A DNA stretch of 64,000 nucleotides, taken from assembly GCA_028699065.1 (NCBI GenBank), contig JAQVVH010000002.1, positions 186,001 through 250,000 of the forward strand. Direction: 5' to 3'. Below, piece after piece: positions 43,290-54,338 of the stretch. Each line of letters starts with the position of its first letter. Positions within the stretch are counted from its first letter, which is position 1. The stretch is from Gallionella sp. Lineage in GTDB: Bacteria > Pseudomonadota > Gammaproteobacteria > Burkholderiales > Gallionellaceae. The notes beneath the pieces were generated by a model. It did no database searches. It saw only the letters and a list, made by a program, of their open reading frames with translations, and was not told the origin of the DNA. A program made the position numbers and the translations under genes.

Positions 43290-44417
43290 TCAGGCCTGGT
43301 CTTCATCGTGAAACCGGTTGGCAATTTCAGCAAACTGCTCCCGCATGGCGAGATAGGCATCGACCACATCCGGATCAAAATGCCTGCCCCGTTCCTCGAC
43401 CAAAAACGCCGTCACATTCTCCAATGCCATAGCGTCCTTATAAACCCGGCGACTCATCAGAGCATCAAACACATCCGCCAGCGCCATGAGTCGCGCCGAA
43501 ACCGGAATATCCTCACCCGCCAATCCCGCCGGATAACCGCTGCCATCCCATTTTTCGTGATGTCCACGGCAGATCTCCTGGGCCACCCGCAGGAACTCGA
43601 AGGCACCGGACATTTGTTCGACCACTGCCGTATCGAGGCCAGCCAGCGCGTTATCGATCGCACTTTCGATCGCGTTCGCACCCAGAACCGGATGTGCTTT
43701 CATCACTTCGTATTCTTCCGGTGTCAGCTTGCCCGGTTTCTGCAGGACAGCATCAGGAATGCCCACCTTGCCGATGTCATGCAGCGGCGCCGCCTTGACG
43801 ATCATCTGCAGTTTGTTGCCGGCAAGCGCGTCCCTAAAGCGGGGATGATCTTTTAGTTTGTGTGCAAGTATTTCAATACTCCGTTGTGTGCGAACGATAT
43901 GCAGACCTGTTTCCAGATCGCGAATTTCGCCCAGCGCCGCCAAGGCACGAATGGTCAAATCCTGCACCATCACGTTTTCGCGCATACGCCTCGCGATTTC
44001 CTTTTCCAGCCAGGTATTCTGGTCGGACAAAATGTCGCGGGCTTGTTTCAGCTCCAGCTGGGTTTTAATACGGGCCAGTACGATGTCCGGATTGAACGGC
44101 TTGGTAATGTAGTCCACCGCCCCCAGCGCCAGACCACGCTGCTCTTCGCTACTTTCGGTCAGTGCAGTCACGAAAATGACTGGAATCCCGCGGGTAGCTT
44201 CATCCTGTTTGAGTTGCCGGATCACCTCGTAACCGTCCATGCCGGGCATCATCACATCAAGCAGGATGATGTCCGGCTGCAGGTCGGAACGTGCAATCGC
44301 AAGGGCACGTTCTCCTGAATTTGCCGCACGCACGCGATAAAGCGGCTGCAACAACTCTCCCAGTATGCTGAGGTTTTGCGGTGTGTCATCAACAATCAGA
44401 ATTGTTTGGTCGCTCAT
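43290..44417 (-). CDS. HD-GYP response regulator (RpfG-type c-di-GMP phosphodiesterase)
   Basis: The 375-residue product has an N-terminal receiver (D10, D11, phospho-acceptor D54 in [11 protein letters not shown]) and a C-terminal HD-GYP domain with [21 protein letters not shown] and [14 protein letters not shown] enzymes degrade cyclic-di-GMP. It lies just upstream of the hybrid kinase, as in RpfG/RpfC systems, so phosphorelay control is likely. The start at 44417 ([11 protein letters not shown]) is preferred to one 12 codons upstream inside the copD-like gene. Confidence 0.93.
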   Translation of the reverse strand: MSDQTILIVDDTPQNLSILGELLQPLYRVRAANSGERALAIARSDLQPDIILLDVMMPGMDGYEVIRQLKQDEATRGIPVIFVTALTESSEEQRGLALGAVDYITKPFNPDIVLARIKTQLELKQARDILSDQNTWLEKEIARRMRENVMVQDLTIRALAALGEIRDLETGLHIVRTQRSIEILAHKLKDHPRFRDALAGNKLQMIVKAAPLHDIGKVGIPDAVLQKPGKLTPEEYEVMKAHPVLGANAIESAIDNALAGLDTAVVEQMSGAFEFLRVAQEICRGHHEKWDGSGYPAGLAGEDIPVSARLMALADVFDALMSRRVYKDAMALENVTAFLVEERGRHFDPDVVDAYLAMREQFAEIANRFHDEDQA

Positions 44418-44424
44418 TTCCGGA

Positions 44425-44874
44425 TTACCCCAGATAAGGTGCCGCCGCCGCAAGGCCGGTAATCAGCAAGCCCAACGTCAGATTAATACCCACCCAGCGG
44501 CGAATCTGTCCGAGCACGCCACCCGCGGTTTTCCACTCCTCGGCCAGCACCCCCCGGGCCAGGGACTTGTAAAGGGAAAAATAAACATAGGCGTAAATCA
44601 GCACCATCAGAATTCCGCCCCCCAGCATCACATGGACATACAGCGGCGCGCTGTCACCATACGAATGCAGCATCCCCAACCCCGAGACCAGAATCAATCC
44701 GACTACCGCCCAAACCCAGACAAAGAACCGCTGGAATACGTTGCGCCACAGGCGCAGACGCTCCGGCGGCTGAAGTACGTCCACAGCGGCGGGACGCAAA
44801 ATAACGTAGGCAAAAAACATACCGCCGACCCAGATCACGGCGGAAAGCAAATGGAGTAGTTTCAGTATGGCCAT
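44425..44874 (-). CDS. CopD-like four-helix membrane protein
   Basis: The 149-residue product has four hydrophobic helices (about 5-25, 45-68, 80-103, 125-147) and the opening KLLHLLSAVIWVGGMFFAY typical of the CopD/DUF2269-like membrane family, with a possible haem- or metal-binding His in LLHLL and a second in GMLHSY. Function unknown; the copper link is by family name only. It starts 12 bases after the rnhB stop and ends seven before the HD-GYP gene, so it may join both operons. Confidence 0.75.
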   Translation of the reverse strand: MAILKLLHLLSAVIWVGGMFFAYVILRPAAVDVLQPPERLRLWRNVFQRFFVWVWAVVGLILVSGLGMLHSYGDSAPLYVHVMLGGGILMVLIYAYVYFSLYKSLARGVLAEEWKTAGGVLGQIRRWVGINLTLGLLITGLAAAAPYLG

Positions 44875-44886
44875 TGGATTCTATTC

Positions 44887-45483
44887 TCAGAAAAATGAAA
44901 TTTGTTCGGGTGCCTGCAAAACATCCCTGACCGGCTTGAAGCTCCGCCGGTGTACGGCGCTGACACCGTGTTCACGCAACGCGGCCAAATGTGCCGCCGT
45001 CGGATACCCTTTGTGTCGGTCAAAACCATAACATGGAAACTGTTCATGCAGCTGCATCATCCATGAATCGCGCGTGGTTTTTGCAAGGATGGAAGCGGCC
45101 GAAATCGCAGCGATTTTGCCATCGCCCTGCACAATGGCTTCGCTGGGAATGCCGGTTTGCGGGCAATACAAACCATCGACCTGAATCTGCTGCGGCCTGA
45201 TCGGTAGCGCTTCCACGGCACGGCGCATGGCCAGCAGCGTGGCCTGCAAAATATTCAGCCGGTCGATCTCTTCGACATCGGCAAACGCCACCGCCCAGGC
45301 CAGCGCCCGTTCCTTAATCAGCGGCGCGAGTGCATCGCGTTTTTTTTCAGACAATTTTTTGGAATCGTTCAACCCGTCGATCGGTCGGCGTTCATCCAGA
45401 ATCACGGCTGCCGCACTCACCGGCCCCGCCAGCGGCCCCCGCCCGGCTTCATCAACGCCGCACACGAGCAACTGCAGGGTCAT
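44887..45483 (-). CDS. rnhB: Ribonuclease HII
   Basis: Removes RNA from RNA-DNA hybrids and single ribonucleotides from DNA. The 198-residue product has [15 protein letters not shown] (catalytic Asp-Glu), [12 protein letters not shown], and the later acids in VDGLYCPQ and DSWM. Its ATG overlaps the lpxB stop (ATGA). It is the usual last gene of the lpx cluster. Confidence 0.96.
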   Translation of the reverse strand: MTLQLLVCGVDEAGRGPLAGPVSAAAVILDERRPIDGLNDSKKLSEKKRDALAPLIKERALAWAVAFADVEEIDRLNILQATLLAMRRAVEALPIRPQQIQVDGLYCPQTGIPSEAIVQGDGKIAAISAASILAKTTRDSWMMQLHEQFPCYGFDRHKGYPTAAHLAALREHGVSAVHRRSFKPVRDVLQAPEQISFF

Positions 45484-46634
45484 GCGTCCGGAAGAAACGG
45501 CAGAATCGCCGCGGCCGCCTTCTCTGCCGTGTTTTGTTTGAGACTGCGGTGAAGTGCCAGAAACGTGGATTCGAGTCTCTCGACCGCCGGCTTGTCATTC
45601 ACCAGATTAAGCAACGCCTGCGCAAGATTTTCCGGCGTCGCATCTTCCTGAATCAGTTCCGGCACCACGAAGCGCTCGCACAAGATATTGGGCAGGCCAT
45701 AGTACGGCTGATAACTCTTGCGTTTCATCAGCTTCCACGACAAGGCGGGCATCCGGTAAGTGATTACCATCGGGCGCTTGAGCAAGGCGCATTCCAGCGT
45801 GGCAGTGCCCGAGGCGACAATCACGCCGTCGGCAGCAATCATCGCGTCCTGCGCATGACCGAACAACAGGGTGAAGGGCAACGCTTCGGCATCGGCCTCA
45901 TAACGGATCTGCTCGAAAATGGCACGGGTTTCGCGACTCACCAGCGGCACCAGAAACCGTGCCGCCGGCACCTGCTGCCAAATCTGTTTGGCAGTATCAA
46001 TCAGCAGACGCGCCAGTTGTTTTACTTCACTTTGCCGGCTGCCCGGCAGCAGTGCGAATACCGGCACATCCAGCGGAATGCGCATGGTTTCGCGCATTGC
46101 CGCCCGATTGGGTACCTCTGGCAACATGTCCGCCAGCGGATGTCCGACATAGGTCACGGGAATGTCCGCCTGCTGATAAATTTTCGGCTCGTGCGGAAAC
46201 AGCGCCAACATGTGGCTGACCGCGCGCTTGATCTTGTGAATGCGCTCGCCGCGCCAGGCCCAGATCGAGGGGCTTACGTAGTGAATGGCGGGAATGCCCC
46301 GCGACTTAAGCGCAAGTTCCAGATCGAGGTTGAAATCCGGCGCATCGATGCCGATAAACGCGTCGGGCTTGTGCACGAAAAAATGGTCGCGCAACTGGCG
46401 GCGAATGCCAATGATTTCGCGATAGTGGCGCAGCACCTCGACATAGCCGCGCACGGCTAGTTTTTCCATGGGGAACAGGATTTCCATGCCGGCGGCTTTC
46501 ATCTTCGGACCGCCGATGCCTACAAAATGGAGGTCCGGGCGAACCTGTTTAAGCGCCGCAATCAGATGACTTCCCAGCAAGTCACCCGAAGCTTCCCCCG
46601 CGACCATGCCGATGACCGGTGTTTTGGGTGACAT
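45480..46634 (-). CDS. lpxB: Lipid-A-disaccharide synthase LpxB
   Basis: Joins UDP-diacylglucosamine and lipid X at the inner membrane in lipid A synthesis. The 384-residue GT-B enzyme has [31 protein letters not shown] and LPGSRQSEV. It starts 15 bases after lpxA and overlaps rnhB by four bases. Confidence 0.97.
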   Translation of the reverse strand: MSPKTPVIGMVAGEASGDLLGSHLIAALKQVRPDLHFVGIGGPKMKAAGMEILFPMEKLAVRGYVEVLRHYREIIGIRRQLRDHFFVHKPDAFIGIDAPDFNLDLELALKSRGIPAIHYVSPSIWAWRGERIHKIKRAVSHMLALFPHEPKIYQQADIPVTYVGHPLADMLPEVPNRAAMRETMRIPLDVPVFALLPGSRQSEVKQLARLLIDTAKQIWQQVPAARFLVPLVSRETRAIFEQIRYEADAEALPFTLLFGHAQDAMIAADGVIVASGTATLECALLKRPMVITYRMPALSWKLMKRKSYQPYYGLPNILCERFVVPELIQEDATPENLAQALLNLVNDKPAVERLESTFLALHRSLKQNTAEKAAAAILPFLPDA

Positions 46635-46649
46635 TAAAACTCCCGCGAA

Positions 46650-47420
46650 TCAGCGCACAATGCCGCGCGTTGAAGTCGCCAGAAAATCGGCCAACAGCTG
46701 CAACTCGGGATGCGCCGGCAGCTGCGATGCGATTGCACTGCGCGCTTCATCCAGACCCAGTCCGGACTTGTACAGTGTCTTGTACGCCCGTTTGATCGCC
46801 ATGATGGCCGGGCTGGAAAAGCCGCGACGCTTGAGTCCCTCGGCATTGATACCGTGCGGCGCGGAGGGATTACCGGAAACCAGCGTGTACGGCGGCACGT
46901 CCTGCAGCAGAATGGATCCCATGCCGCTGATGATGTGCGCGCCGATACGCACAAACTGATGCACCACGGTGAAGCCGCCAAGAATGGCGTGGTCGTGAAC
47001 GTGCACGTGACCGGCAAGCTGGGCATTGTTGGCAAAAATCGTGTGGTTGCCAACCTGGCAATCATGCGCCAGATGCACGTAGGCCATGATCCAGTTGTGA
47101 TTGCCGACGCTGGTTACACCCGTGTCCTGTGCCGTACCGAGATTGAAGGTACAGAACTCGCGAATGGTGTTGTGATCACCGATTTCCAGCCGGGTCGGTT
47201 CATTGGCGTATTTTTTGTCCTGGGGAATTTCACCCAGCGAACAGAACTGGAAAATGCGGTTGTGTTGGCCGATGCGGGTATGGCCATTAATTACGACATG
47301 CGGACCAATCGTGGTCCCCGCACCGATCTCGACGTGTTCGCCGATAAGCGAATAGGCGCCGACTTCGACGTCGTCTGCCAGACGGGCATTCGGGTGAACA
47401 ATGGCGGTGGGATGAATCAT
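46650..47420 (-). CDS. lpxA: UDP-N-acetylglucosamine acyltransferase LpxA
   Basis: First step of lipid A synthesis; adds a 3-hydroxyacyl chain to UDP-GlcNAc. The 256-residue left-handed beta-helix protein opens with IHPTAIVHPNARL and shows hexapeptide repeats (GEHVEIGAGTTIGPHVVING in pieces), the catalytic His region MAYVHLAHDC, and a helical C terminus. It lies 22 bases after fabZ. Confidence 0.97.
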   Translation of the reverse strand: MIHPTAIVHPNARLADDVEVGAYSLIGEHVEIGAGTTIGPHVVINGHTRIGQHNRIFQFCSLGEIPQDKKYANEPTRLEIGDHNTIREFCTFNLGTAQDTGVTSVGNHNWIMAYVHLAHDCQVGNHTIFANNAQLAGHVHVHDHAILGGFTVVHQFVRIGAHIISGMGSILLQDVPPYTLVSGNPSAPHGINAEGLKRRGFSSPAIMAIKRAYKTLYKSGLGLDEARSAIASQLPAHPELQLLADFLATSTRGIVR

Positions 47421-47442
47421 GCTATTCGCTCGCGTGAGATGC

Positions 47443-47892
47443 TCAGGCGACCGTTTTCACGGTACACATCAGCTCCGCTTCGGCAGCCAGCTGACCATCT
47501 ACCTCAGCCCTGGCGGAAAATTTGAACACACCGCGCATGCTGCGGGTCAGCGAGACCTTGAAAATCAGCTGATCGCCAGGCCCGACCGGACGCTTGAAGC
47601 GCGCGTTGTCAATTCCGGCGAAGTAGTACACCGATTTCTCGTCCGGCTTGCTTTCCATGGACTGGAACGACAGCAGGGCGGCAACCTGGGCCATCGCTTC
47701 GATAATCAGAACCCCCGGCATGACGGGATGATGCGGATAATGCCCCGGAAAAAAGGGCTCGTTGATGGTCACGTTTTTCAGGGCGACGATGTCCTTGCCC
47801 GGTTCGAGCGCGAGCACCCGGTCCACCAGCAGGAACGGATAACGATGCGGCAGGCTTTCCAAAATGGCGTGTATATCCATGGTGTGACTCAT
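47443..47892 (-). CDS. fabZ: 3-hydroxyacyl-ACP dehydratase FabZ
   Basis: Dehydrates 3-hydroxyacyl-ACP in fatty acid elongation and competes with LpxA/LpxD for substrate, which explains its place here. The 149-residue hot-dog protein has [33 protein letters not shown] (catalytic His and Glu) and [11 protein letters not shown]. Its ATG overlaps the lpxD stop; an internal ATG four codons later is possible. Confidence 0.96.
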   Translation of the reverse strand: MSHTMDIHAILESLPHRYPFLLVDRVLALEPGKDIVALKNVTINEPFFPGHYPHHPVMPGVLIIEAMAQVAALLSFQSMESKPDEKSVYYFAGIDNARFKRPVGPGDQLIFKVSLTRSMRGVFKFSARAEVDGQLAAEAELMCTVKTVA

Positions 47893-48944
47893 CTTGCTTC
47901 TCCCTCGGAATTGTCTTCTTTTAATATTTCAATCTGTTTTTCCAGCGCCTTGAGGCGCTTGGCCATGCCGTCAAGATGGCGCAGGTGCACGGCATTTCGG
48001 CGCCAGTCGTCATTCGGGCTGAAGGGGTAAATACCGCTGTAGCTGCCCGCCTCGCGTATCGATTTTCCAATCAGCGTGAACGAGGATATCTCGACGTGAT
48101 CGGCGATCTGCAAGTGCCCCAGAATTCCCGCGCTGCCGCCGATGCGACAATAACGCCCGATGCTGGCGCTGCCCGCAATACCCACACATCCGGCGATAGC
48201 GGTATGCGCACCGATGCGTACGTTATGCGCAATCTGAATCTGGTTGTCGAGTTTCACGCCGTCTTCAATCACGGTGTCGTCGAGTGCGCCACGGTCTATG
48301 GTGGTGTTCGCCCCGACTTCAACATCATTGCCAATCACGACACGACCGACCTGGGGAATCTTGATCCAGCGTCCTGCTTCCATGGCGAAACCAAAACCAT
48401 CGGAACCGATCACCACGCCCGAATGCGCGATGAAATCATCACCAATAACGCAACCGTGGTAAATCGTCACGTTGGGATACAAGCGTGCGCGGGAACCAAT
48501 GCGCGTACCTTCGCCGACAACGCAACCCTCGCCGACAATACTTTCGGCACCAATGCGTGCCCGCGCGCCGATGACTGCCGTTGCCGCGATGCTGGCGGAA
48601 GGATGAATGTCGGCATCCGCCGCCACGACGGCAGACGGATGGATACCCGCAGGCACGGACGGCAGCGGATTGAGCAAACCCGAGACTTTGGCAAAATAAG
48701 CATAGGGGTTTTCGGAAATGATGCGCGGCAAGCTCGTCGCGTCGGCATCATCCTCACCCAGAATGACGGCGGCCGCAGCGGTAGCGGCCAACTGTGCGCG
48801 ATACTTGCTGTTGGTCAGGAAGCTGATGTGCTGTGGCCCGGCGTGTTCCAGTGTGGCGACCGCCTCGACACGCGTGCCGGCATCCCCTATCACCCGGCCG
48901 CCGAGCCGGGCCGCAATATCGCCAAGTTGCCAGGAAACTGCCAT
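47889..48944 (-). CDS. lpxD: UDP-3-O-acylglucosamine N-acyltransferase LpxD
   Basis: Third step of lipid A synthesis. The 351-residue product has an N-terminal uridine-binding domain (ITNSKY-type motif as [11 protein letters not shown]), a long hexapeptide-repeat beta helix ([20 protein letters not shown] in pieces), the active-site region [16 protein letters not shown], and a coiled C terminus ([15 protein letters not shown]). It starts nine bases after skp. Confidence 0.97.
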   Translation of the reverse strand: MAVSWQLGDIAARLGGRVIGDAGTRVEAVATLEHAGPQHISFLTNSKYRAQLAATAAAAVILGEDDADATSLPRIISENPYAYFAKVSGLLNPLPSVPAGIHPSAVVAADADIHPSASIAATAVIGARARIGAESIVGEGCVVGEGTRIGSRARLYPNVTIYHGCVIGDDFIAHSGVVIGSDGFGFAMEAGRWIKIPQVGRVVIGNDVEVGANTTIDRGALDDTVIEDGVKLDNQIQIAHNVRIGAHTAIAGCVGIAGSASIGRYCRIGGSAGILGHLQIADHVEISSFTLIGKSIREAGSYSGIYPFSPNDDWRRNAVHLRHLDGMAKRLKALEKQIEILKEDNSEGEAR

Positions 48945-48953
48945 TGCCGGAGA

Positions 48954-49466
48954 TTATTTGGTTTCGGCTTTTTCAGTCGCCAGGAACTTGATCACCCTGT
49001 CGGTGACATCGATTTTCGGATTGCGATAAACCGCCTCTTGCAGAATCAGGTCGTACTTCTCGTTCTCCGCGATGGCTTGAATCGCCTTGTTGGCCAGTTC
49101 CAGCACGATGGCCAATTCTTCATTCTTGCGCAGATTCAGATCTTCGCGAAATTCACGTTGCATACGCTGAAGATTGACATTGAGCGCGGTCAGTTCGCGT
49201 TCCTTGTTGCGATGGTCGGCATCAGACAGCTTGGTCCCGTCCTTTTCCAGAGAGGATTGCAGCTCCCGGATCTGTTTCATCATTTTTTTGATTTCCTGGT
49301 CGCGCCCGGAAAACTCTTTCTCGATACGTTTTTCCGCCTTGAGCGCCGGCGCGGATTCCCGCAGGATGCGCTCTGTATCAACGACTCCGACCCTGAAATC
49401 CGCGGCCTGACTCAGCCCCGAAAAACATAGCGTCAGCAAAATTCCTGCTTTGAAAAATACATTCAT
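48954..49466 (-). CDS. skp: Periplasmic chaperone Skp/OmpH
   Basis: Trimeric jellyfish-shaped chaperone that carries unfolded porins to BamA. The 170-residue product has a signal peptide (cut after LSQA), VGVVDTERILRESAP, and a long charged helical tentacle region (about 45-120). GAGGAG lies eight bases before 49466 and only two before the ATG at 49472, so the inner start is preferred. It is placed between bamA and lpxD as in most proteobacteria. Confidence 0.93.
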   Translation of the reverse strand: MNVFFKAGILLTLCFSGLSQAADFRVGVVDTERILRESAPALKAEKRIEKEFSGRDQEIKKMMKQIRELQSSLEKDGTKLSDADHRNKERELTALNVNLQRMQREFREDLNLRKNEELAIVLELANKAIQAIAENEKYDLILQEAVYRNPKIDVTDRVIKFLATEKAETK

Positions 49467-49512
49467 CTTCATAACTCCTCGAAAAAATCGATCTCTCAAT
49501 AACGCTTCACGC

Positions 49513-51789
49513 CTAGAACATCGACCCCAAACTAAACTGGAACTTTTGCAGCCTGTCGACGGGCTGTTTATTCAGGGGCACAGCATAACTGAATTTGATC
49601 GGCCCAATCGGCGATAGCCAGGTCAACGCCACGCCGCTGGAATAACGCAAACCGGCGGTCCCCGGTTGATCACCCGGACCATAAACCGCTCCGCCATCTA
49701 TGAATCCGCTCAGCCGCACTGATTTTTCCTTAATCCCGGGAAACGGCACCAGCAATTCGGCGCTGCCAACGACACGGCGATCACCGCCCAAAGAAGCGCC
49801 TGCGGCATCTCTGGGGCCCAGCGAGTTCGCCTCAAAGCCGCGTACCGAGCCTGTGCCGCCCGCATAGAAGTTTTTGAAGAAAGGTAGTTCCTTTCCGCCA
49901 TATCCTCCAGCCACACCCGCCTCCCCGTTGAACATCAGGATCACATCCTGGCTGACCGGGTAATACCACTGGTGCTGGTAGTTAAGTTTGTAATAGCGCA
50001 TATCCAGAACCGGCAATGCCCATTCCATAAATGCACTCTGAACCGTACCTTCTGTCGTATAGATCGCACTGTCGCGACTGTCGCGCCCCCACCCTACCGT
50101 GCCCAACAGGTTGCGGTTAGTCGCACCGAAGGTATTCACATAATCCACAATTCGCGCCGGCGAATTGGGCAGTATTCCCAGCTGGGTTTCTTCGACCGAC
50201 AAGCCGTAACGGATACTCTCGTCTTCGGCAATCGGGACGCCAAAATTCACGCCACCACCCATGGTATGGGAGGAATACTGAGTCACGGACGTACTGCGGG
50301 AATCCGTGTTGCGTTTAAAAAGGTTGAACCCGCGACTCACACCTTCATCCGTGTAATAAGGATTGGTATAAGAAAATGAATAAACCTGGTTGATTTTCCC
50401 GGTATTCAATTGCACCGCGGCGTGATTGCCACTACCGAACAGGTTGGCTTGGCTAACTCCGCCCGTAAACGTCAATCCCTCCCCCCCAGAGTAACCTGCG
50501 CCCACCGAAATGTTGCCGGTTGATTTTTCCTCGACGGAAACATCCACATCCATTTGATCGTTGGTCCCGGGAACCGGCGGCGTTTCCACATTGACCGCCG
50601 CAAAGAAGTTCAGCTTATCGGTACGCTGCTTGGACTTCTTGATCTTGTCCACGTCAAACCATGCGCCCTCAACCTGGCGGAATTCGCGGCGAATCACCTC
50701 GTCGCGGGTTTTGTCGTTACCGGCAATGTTGATGCGACGGATATACACGCGCTGACCGGGGTCCACGACAATATTGAACGCGACCTGATGTTTTTCCTTA
50801 TTGATTTCCGGAATCGCATTAACGTTGGCAAATGCATAGCCATCCTTGCCCAGCCGGTCGCTGATCAAGCGGGTTGTTTCGGTCAGCGATTTGCGCGAGA
50901 ACGTGTCACCAGGCTTGATCTGAACCAGCGCCTCAATTTCCGGTTTCGGCACCAGCGTATTGCCTGCGACGCCCACTTCTGACACCGTATACTTCGGTCC
51001 TTCAGTCAGGTTGATCGTGATGTAGATATCTTTTTTGTCAGGCGTAATGGAAACCTGGGTTGAATCAATCCCGAATTCCAGATAACCGCTATCCATGTAG
51101 AACGAACGGATCGTCTCCATGTCGGCCGAAAGCTTTTGCTTGGAATACTGGTCGTTCTTGCTAAACCAACTCATCCAGTCCGGGGTGCTGAGCTTAAGCA
51201 TATCCAGCAACTCATCCTCGGGATAAGCCTTGTTGCCGACCAGATTGATCTGCTTGATTTTGGACACCTCGCCTTCAACCACATTGAAGACAATCGCCAC
51301 GCGATTACGCTCCAGCTCGGTCACCGTGGTTTTAACACTCACCGCATATTTTCCACGGGCGACATACTGGCGCTTCAAATCCTGAACCGCCTTGTCCAGC
51401 GCGCCCTTGTCGAAAATGCGCGCCTCGGCAAGGCCGGCGTATTTCATGTTGTCCTTAAGCTGCTGCGCCGGGAAGTCCTTGATGCCATTCAGCTGAATGC
51501 TGGCGATCGAGGGGCGCTCGCGTACCAGCACGATCAATACGCCCTGTTCGACCTCAAGTCGGACGTCCTTGAAAAAGCCCGTGGCATACAGCGCCCGGAT
51601 AGCTTCCGCGGCGCGCTGGTCATCCAACGTCTCACCGACCTTGACCGGCAAATAGCTGAACACCGTTCCCGGCTCGGTTCGCTGAATACCCTCGACCCGA
51701 ATATCGGTGATTTTGAATGGCTGGATCGCCCAGGTAACGGGCGAGATACAAAGCAGGGAGAACAACCCCACCAGTTTTTTCAGTTTCAT
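49513..51789 (-). CDS. bamA: Outer membrane protein assembly factor BamA
   Basis: Core of the BAM complex that folds beta-barrel proteins into the outer membrane. The 758-residue product has a signal peptide (cut near TWA), five POTRA domains (about 22-420; POTRA1 starts FKITDIRVEGIQRTEPG), and an Omp85 barrel containing VRGFEANSLGPRD (the VRGF/Y loop-6 motif) and ending in FSLGSMF with the C-terminal Phe signal. It lies three bases after rseP and precedes its client chaperone skp. Confidence 0.97.
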   Translation of the reverse strand: MKLKKLVGLFSLLCISPVTWAIQPFKITDIRVEGIQRTEPGTVFSYLPVKVGETLDDQRAAEAIRALYATGFFKDVRLEVEQGVLIVLVRERPSIASIQLNGIKDFPAQQLKDNMKYAGLAEARIFDKGALDKAVQDLKRQYVARGKYAVSVKTTVTELERNRVAIVFNVVEGEVSKIKQINLVGNKAYPEDELLDMLKLSTPDWMSWFSKNDQYSKQKLSADMETIRSFYMDSGYLEFGIDSTQVSITPDKKDIYITINLTEGPKYTVSEVGVAGNTLVPKPEIEALVQIKPGDTFSRKSLTETTRLISDRLGKDGYAFANVNAIPEINKEKHQVAFNIVVDPGQRVYIRRINIAGNDKTRDEVIRREFRQVEGAWFDVDKIKKSKQRTDKLNFFAAVNVETPPVPGTNDQMDVDVSVEEKSTGNISVGAGYSGGEGLTFTGGVSQANLFGSGNHAAVQLNTGKINQVYSFSYTNPYYTDEGVSRGFNLFKRNTDSRSTSVTQYSSHTMGGGVNFGVPIAEDESIRYGLSVEETQLGILPNSPARIVDYVNTFGATNRNLLGTVGWGRDSRDSAIYTTEGTVQSAFMEWALPVLDMRYYKLNYQHQWYYPVSQDVILMFNGEAGVAGGYGGKELPFFKNFYAGGTGSVRGFEANSLGPRDAAGASLGGDRRVVGSAELLVPFPGIKEKSVRLSGFIDGGAVYGPGDQPGTAGLRYSSGVALTWLSPIGPIKFSYAVPLNKQPVDRLQKFQFSLGSMF

Positions 51790-51792
51790 GAG

Positions 51793-53163
51793 TTACCCTG
51801 AAATAAGGCGATTGATATCGTTGTAAATTGCAAACACCATCAGCGTTCCCAGCAGGGCCACACCAATTTTCTGGCCCAGCGCCCAAGTCTCTTCCGAAAC
51901 CGGACTTCCCTTGAGCAATTCCGCGACATAATACAGCAAGTGCCCGCCATCCAATAAGGGGATCGGCAGCAGATTCAGCACCCCAAGGCTAACGCTAATC
52001 AGCGCGAGAAAACCGAGATACGCCACCAATCCCATACCGGCAGACTGGCCGGCGTAATCGGCAATCGTGATGGGACCGCTCAGATTCTTCATGGAAACCT
52101 CGCCCAGCAACATTTTGCCCAGCATTTTCAGGCTGATCAGCGAGGTATCCCAGGTTTTACGCAGCGATTCTTCCAGCGCTGCGGCCGGGCCGTAGGAAAC
52201 GGAGGTCAACAACGCTGAACGGGCGTCGGGGTCCACTTGCGGCGCGGCACCGATGCGGCCGACAAGCAAACCGTTTTCCCTGACGGACTGGGGAATAATT
52301 TGCAACGACAACTGCTGCTCACCGCGGAAAATTTCCAGCCCGACAGGTCGGTCCGGATGTGCACGGACAATATCCACCACTTCCTGCCAACGCCCCACCT
52401 GAAGCCCATCCGCAGCCACGATCCGATCTCCCGGGAGAAGGCCAGCCCGCTGCGCCACGCTGTCTTCCAGCACATGGCCGATGACCGGCAGCAACAACGG
52501 CTCGTAGAGTTTCAGTCCCAACTTTCCAAGAAAATCACCCTCCAAATCCTGAACAGAAAGATGGCGCATATCCAGGAGATGGTAGCGAAGGGTACCGTCC
52601 GGCGCGCGCCCCTGAAGCTGCAAATCGCCACCGTTTCGGTCATCACTGCCAAGTAAATTTTTCATCACCAGCCAGCGTACATCCTGCCAGCTTTTTACAG
52701 ATTCGCCCTCTATAGACGTTAGCATTTCGCCGGGGACAATCTTCGCGCTGGCCGCCGGCGTTCCCAAAGGCGGCTCGCCGAGCAGCGGTTTAAGTGCGGG
52801 GACCCCATGGATGAACAGAATCCAGTACAACACAATCGCCAGCAAAAAATTGGCCAGCGGGCCGGCCACCACAATCGCCATACGCTGCAACACCGGCTTC
52901 CGATTGAAGGCACGCTGAACTTCGTCGGGAGCCACGTCGCCCTCGCGCTCGTCCAGCATTTTGACGTAGCCGCCCAGCGGAATCGCCGAAATCACCCATT
53001 CAGTTTCGCCATTACCAAAATGCTTGCGCAGCAAAACCCGACCAAAACCCACCGAAAAACGCAGCACCTTGACATCGCACAGCCGCGCAACCCAGTAATG
53101 CCCCAACTCGTGAAAAATCACCAGCAGTGCAATCGCACCAATGAAGGCAAGTAGGGTCGTCAT
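51793..53163 (-). CDS. rseP: RIP metalloprotease RseP
   Basis: Site-2 protease that cuts anti-sigma factor RseA to release sigma-E. The 456-residue inner-membrane zinc protease has HELGH near residue 18, two PDZ domains (about 125-310), and [10 protein letters not shown] with the third zinc ligand. At least four membrane helices. The ATG overlaps the dxr stop. It is next to bamA, whose failure triggers this pathway. Confidence 0.96.
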   Translation of the reverse strand: MTTLLAFIGAIALLVIFHELGHYWVARLCDVKVLRFSVGFGRVLLRKHFGNGETEWVISAIPLGGYVKMLDEREGDVAPDEVQRAFNRKPVLQRMAIVVAGPLANFLLAIVLYWILFIHGVPALKPLLGEPPLGTPAASAKIVPGEMLTSIEGESVKSWQDVRWLVMKNLLGSDDRNGGDLQLQGRAPDGTLRYHLLDMRHLSVQDLEGDFLGKLGLKLYEPLLLPVIGHVLEDSVAQRAGLLPGDRIVAADGLQVGRWQEVVDIVRAHPDRPVGLEIFRGEQQLSLQIIPQSVRENGLLVGRIGAAPQVDPDARSALLTSVSYGPAAALEESLRKTWDTSLISLKMLGKMLLGEVSMKNLSGPITIADYAGQSAGMGLVAYLGFLALISVSLGVLNLLPIPLLDGGHLLYYVAELLKGSPVSEETWALGQKIGVALLGTLMVFAIYNDINRLISG

Positions 53164-54338
53164 GTGATGAGCCTGATCTGTTCCAGGGCAACGCGCCGTG
53201 CGGCGGCATCTGCGGCGGTTACATCATCGAGGGAAGTGACCGGATACACCGGCAATACATCGAGCACCGATTCGATGACGCGCGGGATGTAAAGAAAGGG
53301 AATCTGGCGCTCGAGAAAAGCAGCCACGGCGATTTCATTGGCTGCGTTCAGCATGGCCGGCGCGGTTCCGGCTTCACGCAGTGCCTGGTAAGCCAGTGCC
53401 AGACAGGGGAAACGCTCGAAATCCGGCGCCTGAAAATTCAGGGTCGCCACTTTAAACAAATCCAGCGGCGCCACACCGGCATCCATGCGCTCCGGCCACG
53501 AGAGGCCATAAGCAATCGGTGTACGCATGTCCGGATTACCCAGCTGCGCCAGCACCGAGCCATCCACATACTGCACCAGCGAATGAATCACGCTCTGCGG
53601 ATGCACCACGACCTGAATATCCTCCGCCGCCGCATTGAACAGCCAGTGCGCCTCGATCACCTCCAGGCCCTTGTTCATCATGGTGGCCGAATCCACCGAA
53701 ATCTTGCGCCCCATGCTCCAGTTGGGATGCGCGCAGGCTTGCTCCGGGGTGACATTCTGCAGCGCGTCCAGCGGCGTATTGCGGAAGGGGCCGCCAGATG
53801 CAGTCAATAAAATCTTGCTGATGCCGCTGCGCTGCAAATCACCGGAATAATTGTGCGGCATGGACTGGAAGATTGCATTGTGCTCGCTGTCGATCGGCAG
53901 CAGCACCGACCCGCTGGCATGCACAGCATCCATAAAGACGGCACCGGCCGTCACCAGAGTTTCCTTGTTCGCAAGCAGGATTTTCTTGCCCGCCCGGGCG
54001 GCTGCCAGCGTCGGGCGCAAACCGGCGGCACCGACAATCGCGGCCATGACCGTATCCACTTCCGGCAATGCCGACACCTGTTCCAGCGCCTCGATGCCAC
54101 AAAGCACTTCGGTTGCCAGCTCGGCATCGGACAACATCACGCGCAACCGGGCGGCGGCAACTTCATCCAGAACTACAGCGAAGCGCGGCATGAATTGCAC
54201 ACACTGGTGAAACAGCAAATCAATCTGGGAATGACCGGTTAGCGCCACAACCTCGAAGCGTTCCGGATGCCGTGCCACCACATTCAGCGTGCTGGTGCCG
54301 ATACTGCCGGTGGATCCCAGAACCGTCAGGCGTTGCAT
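53160..54338 (-). CDS. dxr: 1-deoxy-D-xylulose-5-phosphate reductoisomerase
   Basis: Makes MEP from DXP using NADPH in isoprenoid synthesis. The 392-residue product starts with [14 protein letters not shown] and has [21 protein letters not shown] and the metal/substrate motif [13 protein letters not shown]. It overlaps rseP and cdsA. The isoprenoids feed UppS, which is three genes upstream in the same operon. Confidence 0.97.
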   Translation of the reverse strand: MQRLTVLGSTGSIGTSTLNVVARHPERFEVVALTGHSQIDLLFHQCVQFMPRFAVVLDEVAAARLRVMLSDAELATEVLCGIEALEQVSALPEVDTVMAAIVGAAGLRPTLAAARAGKKILLANKETLVTAGAVFMDAVHASGSVLLPIDSEHNAIFQSMPHNYSGDLQRSGISKILLTASGGPFRNTPLDALQNVTPEQACAHPNWSMGRKISVDSATMMNKGLEVIEAHWLFNAAAEDIQVVVHPQSVIHSLVQYVDGSVLAQLGNPDMRTPIAYGLSWPERMDAGVAPLDLFKVATLNFQAPDFERFPCLALAYQALREAGTAPAMLNAANEIAVAAFLERQIPFLYIPRVIESVLDVLPVYPVTSLDDVTAADAAARRVALEQIRLIT

